Assembly (NCBI GenBank): GCA_021737975.1
Contig: JAIPCZ010000006.1
Coordinates: forward strand, 35,286 to 99,285
Reading direction: 5' to 3'
DNA from: Polaromonas sp.
GTDB taxonomy: Bacteria > Pseudomonadota > Gammaproteobacteria > Burkholderiales > Burkholderiaceae_C
DNA length: 64,000 nt
Under the pieces are notes generated by a model. That model saw nothing but the letters and a program-made list of their open reading frames with translations, made no database searches and was not told where the DNA came from. A program made the translations under genes and the position numbers. Positions 21,529 to 31,025 of the stretch are shown piece after piece; position 1 is the first letter of the stretch, and every line of letters starts with the position of its first letter.

Positions 21529-22713
21529 ATGTCTGTTTTGTCGGTCAATGCGGGCTCCTCGAGCCTGAAGTTTTCCTTGTATCCACTGGTGCAGCGACAG
21601 GTGACACCTCAGATACTCACGGGCAATATCGAGGGGCTTGAGCCGGGCGGCTCGCCTGAAATGCGCTGGACCTTTCAAGGTCAAAGCCACCGTCGCCAGC
21701 TGAATTTTGGCGCTGAGCCGGTCTTTGCCCAGGCGCTGTCAAGTTTGCGCAAACTGCTCGCGAGTCTGCCGGACACCCCTGCCATGCAGGCGGTGGCGCA
21801 TCGGGTCGTGCATGGTGGCGCGCAATACCGGGCCAGTGTGCTGGTCACCGAGGCCGTGCTCGCTGACCTGATGCAACTTAACGCCTTGGCGCCCCTGCAT
21901 CAGCCGCACAACCTGGCCGGTGTCCGGGCCTTTGCCAAGGCGTTTCCCGACGTGCCACAAGTGGCGTGTTTTGACACGGCTTTTCATGCCAGCTTGCCCG
22001 AGCTGGATTACCGCTTTGCCTTGCCCGATGCGCTGTACCAGCAGGGCTTGCGCCGTTACGGCTTTCATGGCCTGTCGTACCAGTATGTCATGGGCGAGTT
22101 GCTCGCCCAAAGCAGCCGCGCCAAAGGCCGCGTGCTGATGGCCCATTTGGGCAACGGGGCCAGCCTGTGCGCCGCGCGCGAGGGCAGGAGTTGTGCGACC
22201 ACCATGGGTTTTTCCGCGCTGGACGGTTTGATGATGGGCACGCGCACGGGCGCGCTCGACCCCGGTGTCCTGCTTTTTTTGCTCGCGCAAGGCTGGGACC
22301 ATGACCGGCTGCAAACCTTGCTCTACAAACAAAGTGGCCTGCTCGGAGTGTCGGGGATTTCGGCCGACATGCGTCGCCTGCGCGCTGACAACTCGACCAG
22401 CGCCAAATTGGCGGTGGACATGTTCACTTACCGGGTATTGCGCGAAAGTGGCGCCCTCGTCGCCTGCTTGCAGGGCCTTGATGTGCTGGCCTTCAGCGGC
22501 GGCATTGGTGAGCACGACGTGGCGCTGCGCAGCGAGGTCTGCCAGCGGCTGGCCTGGTTGGGCGTGGTGATCGATCCGGTGCTTAACCTGCAGGCCACGG
22601 GTGAGCAGATCATGGCCATTCACGCGCCCGAAAGCGCCATTGAAGTGTGGGTCGTGCCGACTGACGAGGGCGTGGTGGCGGCGCGCGAAGCCGCGCAATT
22701 GATCGCCGCCTGA
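21529..22713 (+). CDS. ackA: Acetate kinase
   Basis: A 394-residue ASKHA kinase beginning MSVLSVNAGSSSLKFSLYPL, with the family motifs RYGFHGLSYQYV, LMAHLGNGASLCA and FSGGIGEHDVALRS. It interconverts acyl phosphate plus ADP with acid plus ATP. It starts 10 bases after the MaoC-Pta gene. The upstream fused MaoC domain suggests it works on acetyl- and possibly longer acyl-phosphates. Confidence 0.95.
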   Translation: MSVLSVNAGSSSLKFSLYPLVQRQVTPQILTGNIEGLEPGGSPEMRWTFQGQSHRRQLNFGAEPVFAQALSSLRKLLASLPDTPAMQAVAHRVVHGGAQYRASVLVTEAVLADLMQLNALAPLHQPHNLAGVRAFAKAFPDVPQVACFDTAFHASLPELDYRFALPDALYQQGLRRYGFHGLSYQYVMGELLAQSSRAKGRVLMAHLGNGASLCAAREGRSCATTMGFSALDGLMMGTRTGALDPGVLLFLLAQGWDHDRLQTLLYKQSGLLGVSGISADMRRLRADNSTSAKLAVDMFTYRVLRESGALVACLQGLDVLAFSGGIGEHDVALRSEVCQRLAWLGVVIDPVLNLQATGEQIMAIHAPESAIEVWVVPTDEGVVAAREAAQLIAA

Positions 22714-22755
22714 GCCGGCTTTCCCGTCTGCGCCTGGCTTTGCGATACTCGGCGC

Positions 22756-23526
22756 ATGCAACTCCAAGATATTCTTTATTCCCAGGGCTTTGGCACCCGG
22801 CGTGTTTGCGCCGGTTTGATTCAGCAGGGTTTGGTTCAGGTCTATGAAGCGGGTCAGTCAGCAGCCCCCGTCAGGTGCCTTCAGGCCGCCGCTGAATTTG
22901 TTGCCGAGGGCCTGCGCTTTCAGGTTCAGGGGGTGGACTGGCCGTATGCCGAGAAGGCCTACATCATGCTGAACAAGCCGGTTGCCACCGAGTGCTCGCA
23001 AAAGCCGTCGACCTACCCCAGCATCTACACCCTGCTGCCGTCGCCGCTGCGGCTGCGCCCGCAAAAGGGCGCCGTGCAGGGAGTCCAGGCCGTCGGCAGG
23101 CTCGACCAGGACACCACGGGCCTGCTGTTGCTCACCGACGACGGCAAGTTCATCCACCGCATGAGTTCACCGCGCCACCATGTGCCCAAAGTCTATGAAG
23201 TGACGGTCAAACACCCGCTCGATGCGCGCCAGGTCGACCAGTTGCTGGCAGGTGTGGTGCTTGACGACGACCCCAAGCCGGTGCGCGCGGCAGTTTGCGA
23301 GGCAGTCTCTGAATTTCATTTGCGCTTGACGCTCACCGAGGGCAAATACCACCAGGTCAAACGCATGGTCGCCGCCGTGAGCAACCGGGTTGAGGCGTTG
23401 CACCGCTCACAAATCGGCGGTCTGCGTTTGCCCGAAGACCTGGCGGCGGGTCATTGGCGCTGGCTCAGTGCCGCCGACCTGGCCAGCATTGCCGGCGTGC
23501 CTGCCGCGGTATGCTCCACAGCATGA
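22756..23526 (+). CDS. rsuA: RsuA-type 16S rRNA pseudouridine synthase
   Basis: A 256-residue protein with an N-terminal S4-like region, then the RsuA/RluB/E/F catalytic core: the catalytic aspartate is in AVGRLDQDTTGLLLLTDDG, and the downstream motif is EGKYHQVKRMVAAV. It isomerises a uridine in rRNA, most likely U516 of 16S if it is RsuA. The RsuA-versus-RluE choice is by overall likeness and is not certain. Confidence 0.8.
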   Translation: MQLQDILYSQGFGTRRVCAGLIQQGLVQVYEAGQSAAPVRCLQAAAEFVAEGLRFQVQGVDWPYAEKAYIMLNKPVATECSQKPSTYPSIYTLLPSPLRLRPQKGAVQGVQAVGRLDQDTTGLLLLTDDGKFIHRMSSPRHHVPKVYEVTVKHPLDARQVDQLLAGVVLDDDPKPVRAAVCEAVSEFHLRLTLTEGKYHQVKRMVAAVSNRVEALHRSQIGGLRLPEDLAAGHWRWLSAADLASIAGVPAAVCSTA

Positions 23527-24428
23527 GCCTGCTGTTTGACTCCTTCTGGCGTGCGCTGGCCTATGGCTTGAAGCCCAGGGTCGTCGCGCTGTCTTTTTTG
23601 CCGCTGCTGCTGATGACTGGGCTGGCCCTCGGCCTGGGTCATTTCTATTGGGACGGCTTGCTGACATCCGTGCGACTGTGGCTCGAGTCGTCGACATTGG
23701 TGGGCAGCATGACCGGTTGGTTGCAGAGTTTTGGCATGGGTGACCTGAAGGCCGTGCTGGCACCGCTGATCGTGATTTTTGCGGTGACACCGGTCATTGT
23801 GGTCTTCTCCCTGATGGTGGTGGCGCTCATGATGGCGCCCGCGCTGACCGCGCTGGTGGCCAAAAACAGATTTCCGACACTGGAGCGCAAGCGCGGCGGC
23901 TCATTGCTTGCCAGCCTGTGGTGGTCGCTGGTCTCCACGCTGCTGGCGCTGGTGGCGCTGATCGTGTCGGTACCGCTGTGGCTTATTCCCCCCCTGATTT
24001 TTATTTTGCCGCCGCTGATCTGGGGTTGGCTCACCTACCGCGTGATGGCTTTCGATGCGATGGCCGAGCACGCCAGCAGCGAGGAGCGGCGCGAGATTTT
24101 TCGTCGCCATCGGATCAGCCTTCTTGGCATCGGCCTGTTTTGCGGCTACCTCGGGGCGGCCCCAAGCCTGATCTGGGCATCGGGTGTTTTGCTGGTCGCG
24201 GCGTTCGTGGTTCTGGTGCCCCTTGCGATCTGGCTTTACACGATGGTGTTTGCCTTTGCATCGCTTTGGTTTGCACACTTTTGCCTGGCGGCACTGCAAT
24301 TGCTGCGCGAGGAGCGTGCCCGCGCCGCCGCCGCGCCAACACCTCCCGACGTGTTGAACCTCGATTCTTTGACCCCGTCCCTCAGCCATGAACCCGACCG
24401 ACCCAATCCCCCCCCATCGCCATCCTGA
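23523..24428 (+). CDS. EI24-domain integral membrane protein
   Basis: A 301-residue protein with about six hydrophobic segments and the CysZ/EI24 family look (FDSFWRALAYGLKPRVVALSF at the N-terminus, FILPPLIWGWLTYRVMAFDA in the middle). CysZ members conduct sulfate, but this protein may belong to another EI24 branch. The ATG at 23523 overlaps the stop of the previous gene by four bases. The C-terminal tail (from about residue 265) is polar and overlaps the start of the next gene by 41 bases. Confidence 0.8.
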   Translation: MSLLFDSFWRALAYGLKPRVVALSFLPLLLMTGLALGLGHFYWDGLLTSVRLWLESSTLVGSMTGWLQSFGMGDLKAVLAPLIVIFAVTPVIVVFSLMVVALMMAPALTALVAKNRFPTLERKRGGSLLASLWWSLVSTLLALVALIVSVPLWLIPPLIFILPPLIWGWLTYRVMAFDAMAEHASSEERREIFRRHRISLLGIGLFCGYLGAAPSLIWASGVLLVAAFVVLVPLAIWLYTMVFAFASLWFAHFCLAALQLLREERARAAAAPTPPDVLNLDSLTPSLSHEPDRPNPPPSPS

Positions 24429-25233
24429 CAAGGCGCCCAACTTCGGCTTGATCATCATTGGCGACGAAATTTTGTCTGGCAAGCGCACTGACAAGCATTT
24501 GCCCAAGGTGATCGACTTGCTCAAGGCGCGCGGCCTGTCACTGGCCTACGCCGATTACGTGGGCGACGACCCTGATCGCATCACCGCTGCCTTGCGGCGC
24601 GCCTTTGCGTCGGGTGACGTCGTGTTCTCCACGGGTGGCATTGGGGCCACGCCCGACGACCACACCCGCCAGTGCGCAGCGCGCGCGCTGGGCTCGGGCC
24701 TTGTGTTGCACCCGCAGGCCAGGGTTCTTATCGAGCAACGCATGCGGGACGTCGCGCTGGAGCAGGGCAAGCCCTACGACCCCAGCCAGGCCGACAACCT
24801 GCACCGACTCAATATGGGGGTATTTCCGCAGGGGGCTGAAATTATTCCCAATCCGTACAACAAGATCCCTGGCTTCAGTTGCGGCGCTGTTCACTTTGTC
24901 CCAGGATTTCCTGTCATGGCCTGGCCCATGATCGAGTGGGTGCTTGACACCCATTACGCTTCGTTCTTTGCCCGGGACACCTGGCTGGAGCGTTCAGTGA
25001 TTGTTTTTGGTGCAATGGAAGCCACCTTGACCCCCCTGATGGAGTCCATCGAACGCGATTTCGCCGGCATCAAGGTCTTCAGCCTGCCCAGTGTCGACCA
25101 CCCCGAGTACGGGCGACACATAGAACTCGGAGTCAAGGGGGCGCCCGATGCCGTATCTGCAGCGTTTCCAGCGCTGCGCGACGGGCTCCTGGCATTTCAG
25201 GTCCAATTGGGCCCCGAAATGGTGCGCTCCTGA
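24388..25233 (+). CDS. CinA/MoaB-like molybdopterin-binding protein
   Basis: A 281-residue protein with the MoCF-binding fold: FGLIIIGDEILSGKRTDKHL, VVFSTGGIGATPDDHTRQ and MGVFPQGAEIIPNPYNKIPG, as in the N-terminal half of CinA. The deamidase domain of full CinA is absent. Such stand-alone proteins are annotated as competence/damage-inducible protein A and probably hydrolyse ADP-ribose or bind a nucleotide. Its true role is uncertain. It overlaps the EI24 gene. Confidence 0.85.
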   Translation: MNPTDPIPPHRHPDKAPNFGLIIIGDEILSGKRTDKHLPKVIDLLKARGLSLAYADYVGDDPDRITAALRRAFASGDVVFSTGGIGATPDDHTRQCAARALGSGLVLHPQARVLIEQRMRDVALEQGKPYDPSQADNLHRLNMGVFPQGAEIIPNPYNKIPGFSCGAVHFVPGFPVMAWPMIEWVLDTHYASFFARDTWLERSVIVFGAMEATLTPLMESIERDFAGIKVFSLPSVDHPEYGRHIELGVKGAPDAVSAAFPALRDGLLAFQVQLGPEMVRS

Positions 25234-25255
25234 GGTTTTCTCGGATATTTCGAAT

Positions 25256-25280
25256 CAATTGCACTAATGTGGTGCAATTG
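25256..25280. promoter_or_regulatory. NtrC enhancer site upstream of glnA
   Basis: The inverted repeat CAATTGCAC...GTGCAATTG contains TGCACTAATGTGGTGCA, which matches the NtrC consensus TGCACN7GTGCA. It lies about 125 bases before the -24/-12 promoter, a normal enhancer distance. Confidence 0.85.
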
Positions 25281-25402
25281 ATCCAAGGCAACCGCCTCTG
25301 AATCGCCGTCATTCAAATTCTCTCGTCGCCGGCTTATTTTAAAGAGTTGAAACACAAGGCAAAATACGTCCCTGGACCGATCCCGTCAAAACTTGCGGGG
25401 TC

Positions 25403-25418
25403 TGGCACAAAACCTGCA
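25403..25418 (+). promoter_or_regulatory. Sigma-54 (-24/-12) promoter of glnA
   Basis: TGGCACAAAACCTGCA matches TGGCACN5TTGCA, with GG (25404-25405) and GC (25416-25417) separated by the required 10 bases. It lies 48 bases before the glnA start and downstream of the NtrC site. Confidence 0.88.
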
Positions 25419-25465
25419 TTCCCAATCCACAACCCCTTTTAACAACTGTTCCTCTGGAGTAACTC

Positions 25466-26881
25466 ATGGCCAAGACCGTCGCAGACGTGATGAAGATGGT
25501 GAAAGACAACGAAGTCAAATTTGTTGACTTCCGTTTCACCGATACCCGTGGCAAAGAGCAGCACGTCACCGTGCCTGTGTCCCACTTTGACGAAGACAAG
25601 TTCACTTCCGGTCACGCCTTTGACGGCTCTTCCGTGGCAGGCTGGAAGGGCATCGAAGCCTCGGACATGCAACTCATGCCCGACCCCAATACCGCCAATA
25701 TCGATCCTTTCTTTGAAGAAACCACCATCTTCATGAGCTGCGACGTGATCGAACCCAGCGATGGCAAGGCCTATGAGCGTGACCCACGCTCGGTGGCACA
25801 TCGTGCAGAAGCCTATCTCAAGGCCTCCGGCATGGGCGACACGGCCTACTTTGGTCCGGAGCCAGAATTCTTCTTGTTTGATGACGTGCGTTGGAACACC
25901 GATGCATCCGGCTGTTTCTTCAAGGTTGACGACTACGAAGCACCCTGGAACTCCGGCAAGAAAATCGAAGGCGGTAACCGCGGCCACCGTCCCACCACCA
26001 AGGGTGGTTATTTTCCCGTGCCCCCGGTCGACAGCACCCAAGACATGCGCTCTGAGATGTCTTTGATTCTTGAATCCTTGGGCATCCCGGTTGAAGTGCA
26101 CCACCACGAAGTGGCAGCCCCCGGCCAATGCGAATTGGGCACCAAGTTCAGCACGCTGGTCGAGCGCGCCGACTGGACCCAGGTCTTGAAATACGTGGTG
26201 CAAAACGTGGCCAACGCCTACGGCAAAACCGCCACCTTCATGCCCAAGCCCATCGTGGGTGACAACGGCAGCGGCATGCACGTGCACCAGTCGATCTGGA
26301 AAGATGGCAAAAACCTGTTTGCTGGCGACGGTTATGCTGGTTTGAGCGACTTTGCCCTGTACTACATTGGCGGCATCATCAAGCACGCCCGTGCCTTGAA
26401 CGCCATCACCAACCCAGGCACCAACAGCTACAAGCGCCTGGTGCCCGGTTTTGAAGCACCGGTCAAGCTGGCCTACTCGGCCAAGAACCGCTCAGCTTCG
26501 ATTCGTATTCCCTATGTGGCCAACCCCAAGGGTCGCCGCATCGAAGCACGTTTCCCTGATCCGCTGATGAACCCCTACCTCGGCTTTTCCGCCTTGATGA
26601 TGGCCGGTCTCGACGGCGTGGAAAACAAGATCCATCCGGGCGAAGCCGCCACCAAGGATCTGTACCATCTGCCACCCGAAGAAAACGCGCTGATCCCCAC
26701 CGTCTGCCACAGCCTGGACCAGGCGCTGGAATGCCTGGATGCAGACCGTGCTTTCCTGACCAAGGGTGGGGTCTTCACCGACGGCCTGCTGGATGCCTAC
26801 ATTGAACTCAAGATGGGTGAAGTCACGCGCTTGCGCATGGCGACGCATCCGATTGAATTTGACATGTACTACTCGCTGTAA
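25466..26881 (+). CDS. glnA: Glutamine synthetase type I
   Basis: A 471-residue GSI-beta enzyme with [20 protein letters not shown], the catalytic [15 protein letters not shown], and the adenylylation loop [10 protein letters not shown] (Tyr near residue 400), so it is expected to be controlled by GlnE adenylylation. It condenses ammonia and glutamate with ATP. Transcription from a sigma-54 promoter with an NtrC site, and ntrBC downstream, make a standard nitrogen-control unit. A CTCTGGAGTAACTC ribosome site precedes the ATG. Confidence 0.98.
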   Translation: MAKTVADVMKMVKDNEVKFVDFRFTDTRGKEQHVTVPVSHFDEDKFTSGHAFDGSSVAGWKGIEASDMQLMPDPNTANIDPFFEETTIFMSCDVIEPSDGKAYERDPRSVAHRAEAYLKASGMGDTAYFGPEPEFFLFDDVRWNTDASGCFFKVDDYEAPWNSGKKIEGGNRGHRPTTKGGYFPVPPVDSTQDMRSEMSLILESLGIPVEVHHHEVAAPGQCELGTKFSTLVERADWTQVLKYVVQNVANAYGKTATFMPKPIVGDNGSGMHVHQSIWKDGKNLFAGDGYAGLSDFALYYIGGIIKHARALNAITNPGTNSYKRLVPGFEAPVKLAYSAKNRSASIRIPYVANPKGRRIEARFPDPLMNPYLGFSALMMAGLDGVENKIHPGEAATKDLYHLPPEENALIPTVCHSLDQALECLDADRAFLTKGGVFTDGLLDAYIELKMGEVTRLRMATHPIEFDMYYSL

Positions 26882-26926
26882 GTGGCCGCTCCGGGTTGTG
26901 CTTGGCAACCCTGGGGTCAAAAATGG

Positions 26927-26950
26927 GGACGGCTCTGGCCGTCCTTTTTT
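26927..26950 (+). terminator. Rho-independent terminator after glnA
   Basis: The hairpin GGACGGC-TCTG-GCCGTCC is followed by TTTTTT, 46 bases after the glnA stop. It should separate glnA mRNA from the downstream ntrBC genes, at least partly. Confidence 0.9.
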
Positions 26951-27025
26951 ATTGTGGGAAACTCTGAGCCCATACCGTGGCGATGGATGCCATGGCTTTG
27001 CTGATGAGAGAGGGCTTGAATTTTT

Positions 27026-27520
27026 ATGACACAAATCACTTGGACGGGCTTGCTGCTGTTGCTGCTATGTGCCAATGCACAGGCTCAGGAGAAAATTTAC
27101 CGTTGCGGTAATGCCTACACCAACACCGTCACGGAAGCGCAGGCAAAAAACTGCAAGTTGGTGGAGGGTGCCAACGTGACGGTGGTGCAAGGCACCCGTC
27201 CGGCACAGCAGCCTGCGCCAGTGCAAGCCGGCGCTGCCAGCGCCGGTCCGCGTGTGAATACGCAGGAGCAAAAATCGCGTGACTCCGATGCCCGTCTGAT
27301 TTTGCAATCGGAGCTGCAAAAAGCCGAGGCCCGGCAAGCCGAGTTGCTCAAGGAGTACAACAACGGCGAGCCTGAAAAGCGCGGGGATGAGGCGCGTAAT
27401 CACCAGCGCTACCTGGACCGGGTGGCTGAACTCAAAGCCAGCCTGGCGCGAAACGAAAGTGACATTGCCGGTATTCGCCGCGAACTCGGGCGCCTGCCCG
27501 TCAGTCCGGCGGCTCGTTAG
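27026..27520 (+). CDS. DUF4124-like secreted protein
   Basis: A 164-residue protein with a signal peptide (WTGLLLLLLCANAQAQ) and then a short DUF4124-type segment (KIYRCGNAYTNTVTEAQA). A Gln/Ala/Pro linker follows, then a charged coiled-coil region (about residues 85-155, ELQKAEARQAELLKEYNNG). Periplasmic location is predicted. Function unknown. Genes of this kind are often found between glnA and ntrB in Comamonadaceae, from memory rather than from a search. Confidence 0.75.
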   Translation: MTQITWTGLLLLLLCANAQAQEKIYRCGNAYTNTVTEAQAKNCKLVEGANVTVVQGTRPAQQPAPVQAGAASAGPRVNTQEQKSRDSDARLILQSELQKAEARQAELLKEYNNGEPEKRGDEARNHQRYLDRVAELKASLARNESDIAGIRRELGRLPVSPAAR

Positions 27521-27537
27521 TTGTCCCAGGCTCGACC

Positions 27538-28632
27538 TTGAAACTGGCTTTTCCCAAATATCGTGCCCCGCCGGGCAGCATGGTGACCCAGCGTTTCGGC
27601 GCCTTTGATTTGTTGGCCACGCTGGTGGCCGTGGTGCAAAGTGACGGCACCGTCACGTTTGCCAACGCCGCCCTGGAAGATGCGCTGGGCGTCTCGAGGC
27701 GCACCATTGTGGGCTCGCATTTACCAGATTCCTTCACTGAGCCCGCCCATTTGCAGACCGCGCTGCAGGGCGCGGGCAGCAACGAGTTTGCGGCGCTGCG
27801 CTACGACGCCAAGTTGCTGCGACTGGGGCGCGAACTGTTGCCGGTGCATGTGATCGTGACCCAAACCGAAAGTGCCGACATCATCGTTGAACTGCTGCCG
27901 CTGGAGCAGCAGGCGCGCCAGGACCGTGAAGAGCGCCTGGCCGAGCAGGCACAAGCCAACAAGGAACTGATTCGCAACCTGGCCCATGAAATCAAGAACC
28001 CGCTGGGGGGCATTCGTGGCGCAGCGCAGCTGCTGGAGCTGGAATTGGATCAGCCCGAGCTCTCTGAATACACCCAGGTCATCATCCATGAGGCTGACCG
28101 TCTGCAGTCGCTGGTGGACCGTTTGCTGGCGCCCCACCGCCGGCCCCATGTGGTGGGGGATGTCAACATTCACGAAGTTTGTGAGCGGGTGCGCTCGCTG
28201 ATTCTGGCGGAGTTCCCCAAGGGACTGGAGCTGGTGCGGGACTACGACACCTCGATCCCCGAGTTCCGTGGCGACCGCGAGCAACTCATCCAGGCCCTCA
28301 TCAACATTGCCCACAACGCGGCGCATGCGCTGGTCGATCGGATCGCGCGGGGTGACGGGCAGATCATTTTTCGTACCCGGGTGGCGCGGCAAAGCACTTT
28401 TGGCAAACAACGCTACCGGTTGGCATTGGAATTGCATGTGATTGACAACGGGCCTGGTGTGCCAGACTCGATCAAAGACCGTATTTTTTACCCGCTGGTG
28501 TCGGGGCGGGAGGGTGGCTCGGGGCTGGGTCTGACATTGGCGCAAACCTTTGTCCAGCAGCACCATGGCCTGATCGAGTGTGACAGTGTGCCAGGTGCCA
28601 CGGATTTCAAGATTCTGATTCCCCTGCCCTGA
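27538..28632 (+). CDS. glnL: Nitrogen-regulation sensor kinase NtrB
   Basis: A 364-residue cytoplasmic histidine kinase with an N-terminal PAS domain (LVAVVQSDGTVTFANAALED), the phosphoacceptor H-box NLAHEIKNPLGGIRGAAQLL, and the ATP-binding N and G boxes (NIAHNAAHAL, VIDNGPGVP, GSGLGLTLAQTFVQQHHG). It phosphorylates or dephosphorylates NtrC in response to PII. The start is either TTG at 27538 or ATG at 27580; the former keeps an N-terminal AFPKYR segment that I believe is common in relatives. Confidence 0.93.
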   Translation: MKLAFPKYRAPPGSMVTQRFGAFDLLATLVAVVQSDGTVTFANAALEDALGVSRRTIVGSHLPDSFTEPAHLQTALQGAGSNEFAALRYDAKLLRLGRELLPVHVIVTQTESADIIVELLPLEQQARQDREERLAEQAQANKELIRNLAHEIKNPLGGIRGAAQLLELELDQPELSEYTQVIIHEADRLQSLVDRLLAPHRRPHVVGDVNIHEVCERVRSLILAEFPKGLELVRDYDTSIPEFRGDREQLIQALINIAHNAAHALVDRIARGDGQIIFRTRVARQSTFGKQRYRLALELHVIDNGPGVPDSIKDRIFYPLVSGREGGSGLGLTLAQTFVQQHHGLIECDSVPGATDFKILIPLP

Positions 28633-28713
28633 TCGCAAGGGAGGCTGCAGCGCACCGCAAGGTGACTGCAGGCTGTTGCGGCGAGGGCCCAACCTATAAG
28701 GCAAGACAAGCTG

Positions 28714-30204
28714 ATGAAGCCCATTTGGATCGTAGACGATGACCAGTCCATTCGCTTCGTACTGGAGAAGGCGCTGCTGCGCGAGCAATTGCCGAGCCGC
28801 AGTTTTACCAATGCGCGCGATGTGATCGCTGCCCTCGATGAGGACAAGGCGCCGCAGGTCCTGGTCAGCGACATTCGTATGCCGGGCGGGTCGGGACTGG
28901 ATCTGCTGGACAAAGTCAAGGCCAAATACCCGGGCTTGCCGGTCATCATCATGACCGCCTACTCCGATCTCGACAGCGCCGTCTCCGCCTTTCAGGGCGG
29001 CGCCTTCGAATACCTGCCCAAACCCTTCGACCTGTCCAAGGCCGTCGAGCTGATACGCCGCGCCGTTGAGGAAAGCCAGCGCGAAGAAGTCGCAGATGAA
29101 ACGACGACAGAGGCGCCCGAAATGCTGGGCCAGGCCCCGGCCATGCAGGACGTCTTTCGCGCCATTGGCCGCCTGAGTCAGAGCAACGTCACGGTCATGA
29201 TCACCGGTGAGTCGGGCTCGGGCAAGGAATTGGTGGCGCGCGCGCTGCACAAACACTCGCCGCGCGCCAACGGGCCGTTTGTGGCCATCAACACGGCGGC
29301 CATTCCCAAAGATCTGCTGGAGTCCGAACTCTTTGGCCATGAGCGCGGCGCCTTCACCGGCGCGCAGACCATGCGCCGCGGCCGTTTTGAGCAGGCCGAT
29401 GGCGGGACTTTGTTTCTGGATGAAATTGGCGACATGCCGTTTGACCTGCAAACCCGATTGCTGCGGGTCTTGTCAGACGGCCATTTTTACCGGGTGGGCG
29501 GCCACAGCGCGGTTAAAACCAATGTGCGCGTGATTGCCGCGACGCACCAGAATCTGGAGCAACGCGTCAAAGAGGGGGTGTTTCGCGAGGACCTGTTTCA
29601 CCGCCTGAATGTGATCCGCCTGCGCCTGCCGGCCCTGCGCGAGCGGCGCGAGGACATTCCCATGCTGACGCGCCACTTCCTGCAGCAAAGCGCGCGCCAG
29701 CTCGGGGTCGAGCCCAAGCGCATCTCAGATGCGGCGCTAAGCTGGCTGGGGCAGTTTGCGTTTCCGGGCAACGTGCGCCAGCTCGAAAACATGTGCCACT
29801 GGCTCACCGTCATGGCGCCGGCACAGGTCATTGAGCCCAAGGACCTGCCGCCTGAGGTGGGGGTGACGACGGAGACCCCGCCCGCGCCAACGGTTCTGGC
29901 CGGATCCATCACCGAGCCGCCTGCCTTGGCGCCAGGGCAAGCCGACAGGGAGGCGCTGCAAAAACTGCCCGATGTGCCCGCTTCACCCGAAAGCAGTTGG
30001 GAGCAGGGGCTGGATGCCGAGGCCAGTGCGCTGCTCGCCACCGATCGCACCGACGTCTGGGCGACTCTGAGCGCCCGCTTTGAGTCGCGCCTGATTCAGG
30101 CGGCCCTGGCCGCCACCCGCGGCCGGCGCATCGACGCCGCACAAAAGCTCGGCATTGGCCGCAACACGATCACCCGAAAAATCCAGGAGCTTGGCCTGGA
30201 GTAG
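28714..30204 (+). CDS. glnG: Nitrogen-regulation response regulator NtrC
   Basis: A 496-residue sigma-54 activator. The receiver domain has the phosphorylated Asp53 (LVSDIRMPGGSGLDLL). The AAA+ domain has Walker A GESGSGKELVARALH, the sigma-54 contact loop GAFTGA and Walker B GGTLFLDEIGD. The Fis-type DNA-binding helix-turn-helix is at the end (GRRIDAAQKLGIGRNTITRK). A long Pro/Ala-rich linker (about residues 385-450) joins the last two domains. The 81-base gap after ntrB contains a weak NtrC-like half-palindrome (GCACCGCAAGGTG near 28653). Confidence 0.96.
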   Translation: MKPIWIVDDDQSIRFVLEKALLREQLPSRSFTNARDVIAALDEDKAPQVLVSDIRMPGGSGLDLLDKVKAKYPGLPVIIMTAYSDLDSAVSAFQGGAFEYLPKPFDLSKAVELIRRAVEESQREEVADETTTEAPEMLGQAPAMQDVFRAIGRLSQSNVTVMITGESGSGKELVARALHKHSPRANGPFVAINTAAIPKDLLESELFGHERGAFTGAQTMRRGRFEQADGGTLFLDEIGDMPFDLQTRLLRVLSDGHFYRVGGHSAVKTNVRVIAATHQNLEQRVKEGVFREDLFHRLNVIRLRLPALRERREDIPMLTRHFLQQSARQLGVEPKRISDAALSWLGQFAFPGNVRQLENMCHWLTVMAPAQVIEPKDLPPEVGVTTETPPAPTVLAGSITEPPALAPGQADREALQKLPDVPASPESSWEQGLDAEASALLATDRTDVWATLSARFESRLIQAALAATRGRRIDAAQKLGIGRNTITRKIQELGLE

Positions 30205-30207
30205 GAC

Positions 30208-30250
30208 CTAGGAGCCTGGGCGGCAGAGCGTTCTGCTGCCCAAGCGCCTG
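30208..30250. repeat. Second copy of the CTAGGAGCC repeat, between convergent ntrC and xth
   Basis: Bases 30208-30232 are identical to the 25-base left arm at 4323-4347. Here the right part is shorter, giving the hairpin GGGCGGCAGA...TCTGCTGCCC. As at 4323, it begins within a few bases of a stop codon and lies between converging genes, so it probably works as a two-way terminator. Confidence 0.7.
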
Positions 30251-30253
30251 GCC

Positions 30254-31021
30254 TCAGTTGAGTTCGACCACCACGGGTGCGTGGTCGCTGGGGCGTTCGT
30301 TCTTGCGCGGGGTCTTGTCGATCCAGCAGGCCGACACCTGGGGTTTGAGTGCACTACTTACCAAAATATGGTCAATACGCATGCCGCGGTTGCGCCTGAA
30401 ACCAAAGTCGCGGTAGTCCCACCATGAATAGCTTTTGGCGGCTTGCGGAAACAGCCGGTGCGCGTCATGCAGGCCGAGCGCGATCAGGGCATTCAACTCG
30501 TAGCGCTCTTCATCGGTGCAATGGATCGTGTCTTTCAGGCCCACCGGGTCCCAGACATCAGCGTCGTCAAAGGTGATGTTGAAGTCGCCCATCAGCACAA
30601 GTTTCGGGTGAGCGGACAGTTCGGCGCGCAACCAACTGCGCAGGCCCTGGAGCCAGGCCAGCTTGTACTCGAACTTGTCGCTGCCGGGCTCCTGGCCGTT
30701 GGGAAAATAGGCACCCACCACCCGGATACCGGGCGCGAAGGTGGCGCTGATCACCCGAGCCATGTCGTCAGAAAAGCCGGGCACATTGCGCACCACGTCG
30801 GTGGCCGGGGCCCGGCTGACCAGCGCCACGCCGTTGTAGGTTTTCTGGCCAAAGCAGACCGACTGGTAGCCTGCCGACGCAAAGGCAGCATGAGGGAATT
30901 TGTCGTCGCTCATTTTGAGCTCCTGAAGCGCCAGCACATCGACCGGATTGGCTTGCAGCCAGTCCAGCACTTGCGGCAGCCGCACCGTGAGTGAATTGAT
31001 GTTCCAGGTGGCAAGTTTCAT
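30254..31021 (-). CDS. xth: Exodeoxyribonuclease III
   Basis: A 255-residue endonuclease/exonuclease/phosphatase-fold protein: MKLATWNINSLTVRLPQVLD, LQELKMSDDKFP (metal Glu), VLMGDFNITFDDADVWDP and C-terminal RPSDHAPVVVEL (catalytic His). It cuts at abasic sites and trims 3' ends in base-excision repair. It lies 4 bases after folA. Confidence 0.95.
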   Translation of the reverse strand: MKLATWNINSLTVRLPQVLDWLQANPVDVLALQELKMSDDKFPHAAFASAGYQSVCFGQKTYNGVALVSRAPATDVVRNVPGFSDDMARVISATFAPGIRVVGAYFPNGQEPGSDKFEYKLAWLQGLRSWLRAELSAHPKLVLMGDFNITFDDADVWDPVGLKDTIHCTDEERYELNALIALGLHDAHRLFPQAAKSYSWWDYRDFGFRRNRGMRIDHILVSSALKPQVSACWIDKTPRKNERPSDHAPVVVELN

Positions 31022-31025
31022 GGGT

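Noticed and set aside
25316..25465. glnA riboswitch or leader RNA
   Set aside because: The leader is explained by the sigma-54 promoter and a short untranslated region. No glutamine-riboswitch-like fold was seen by eye.
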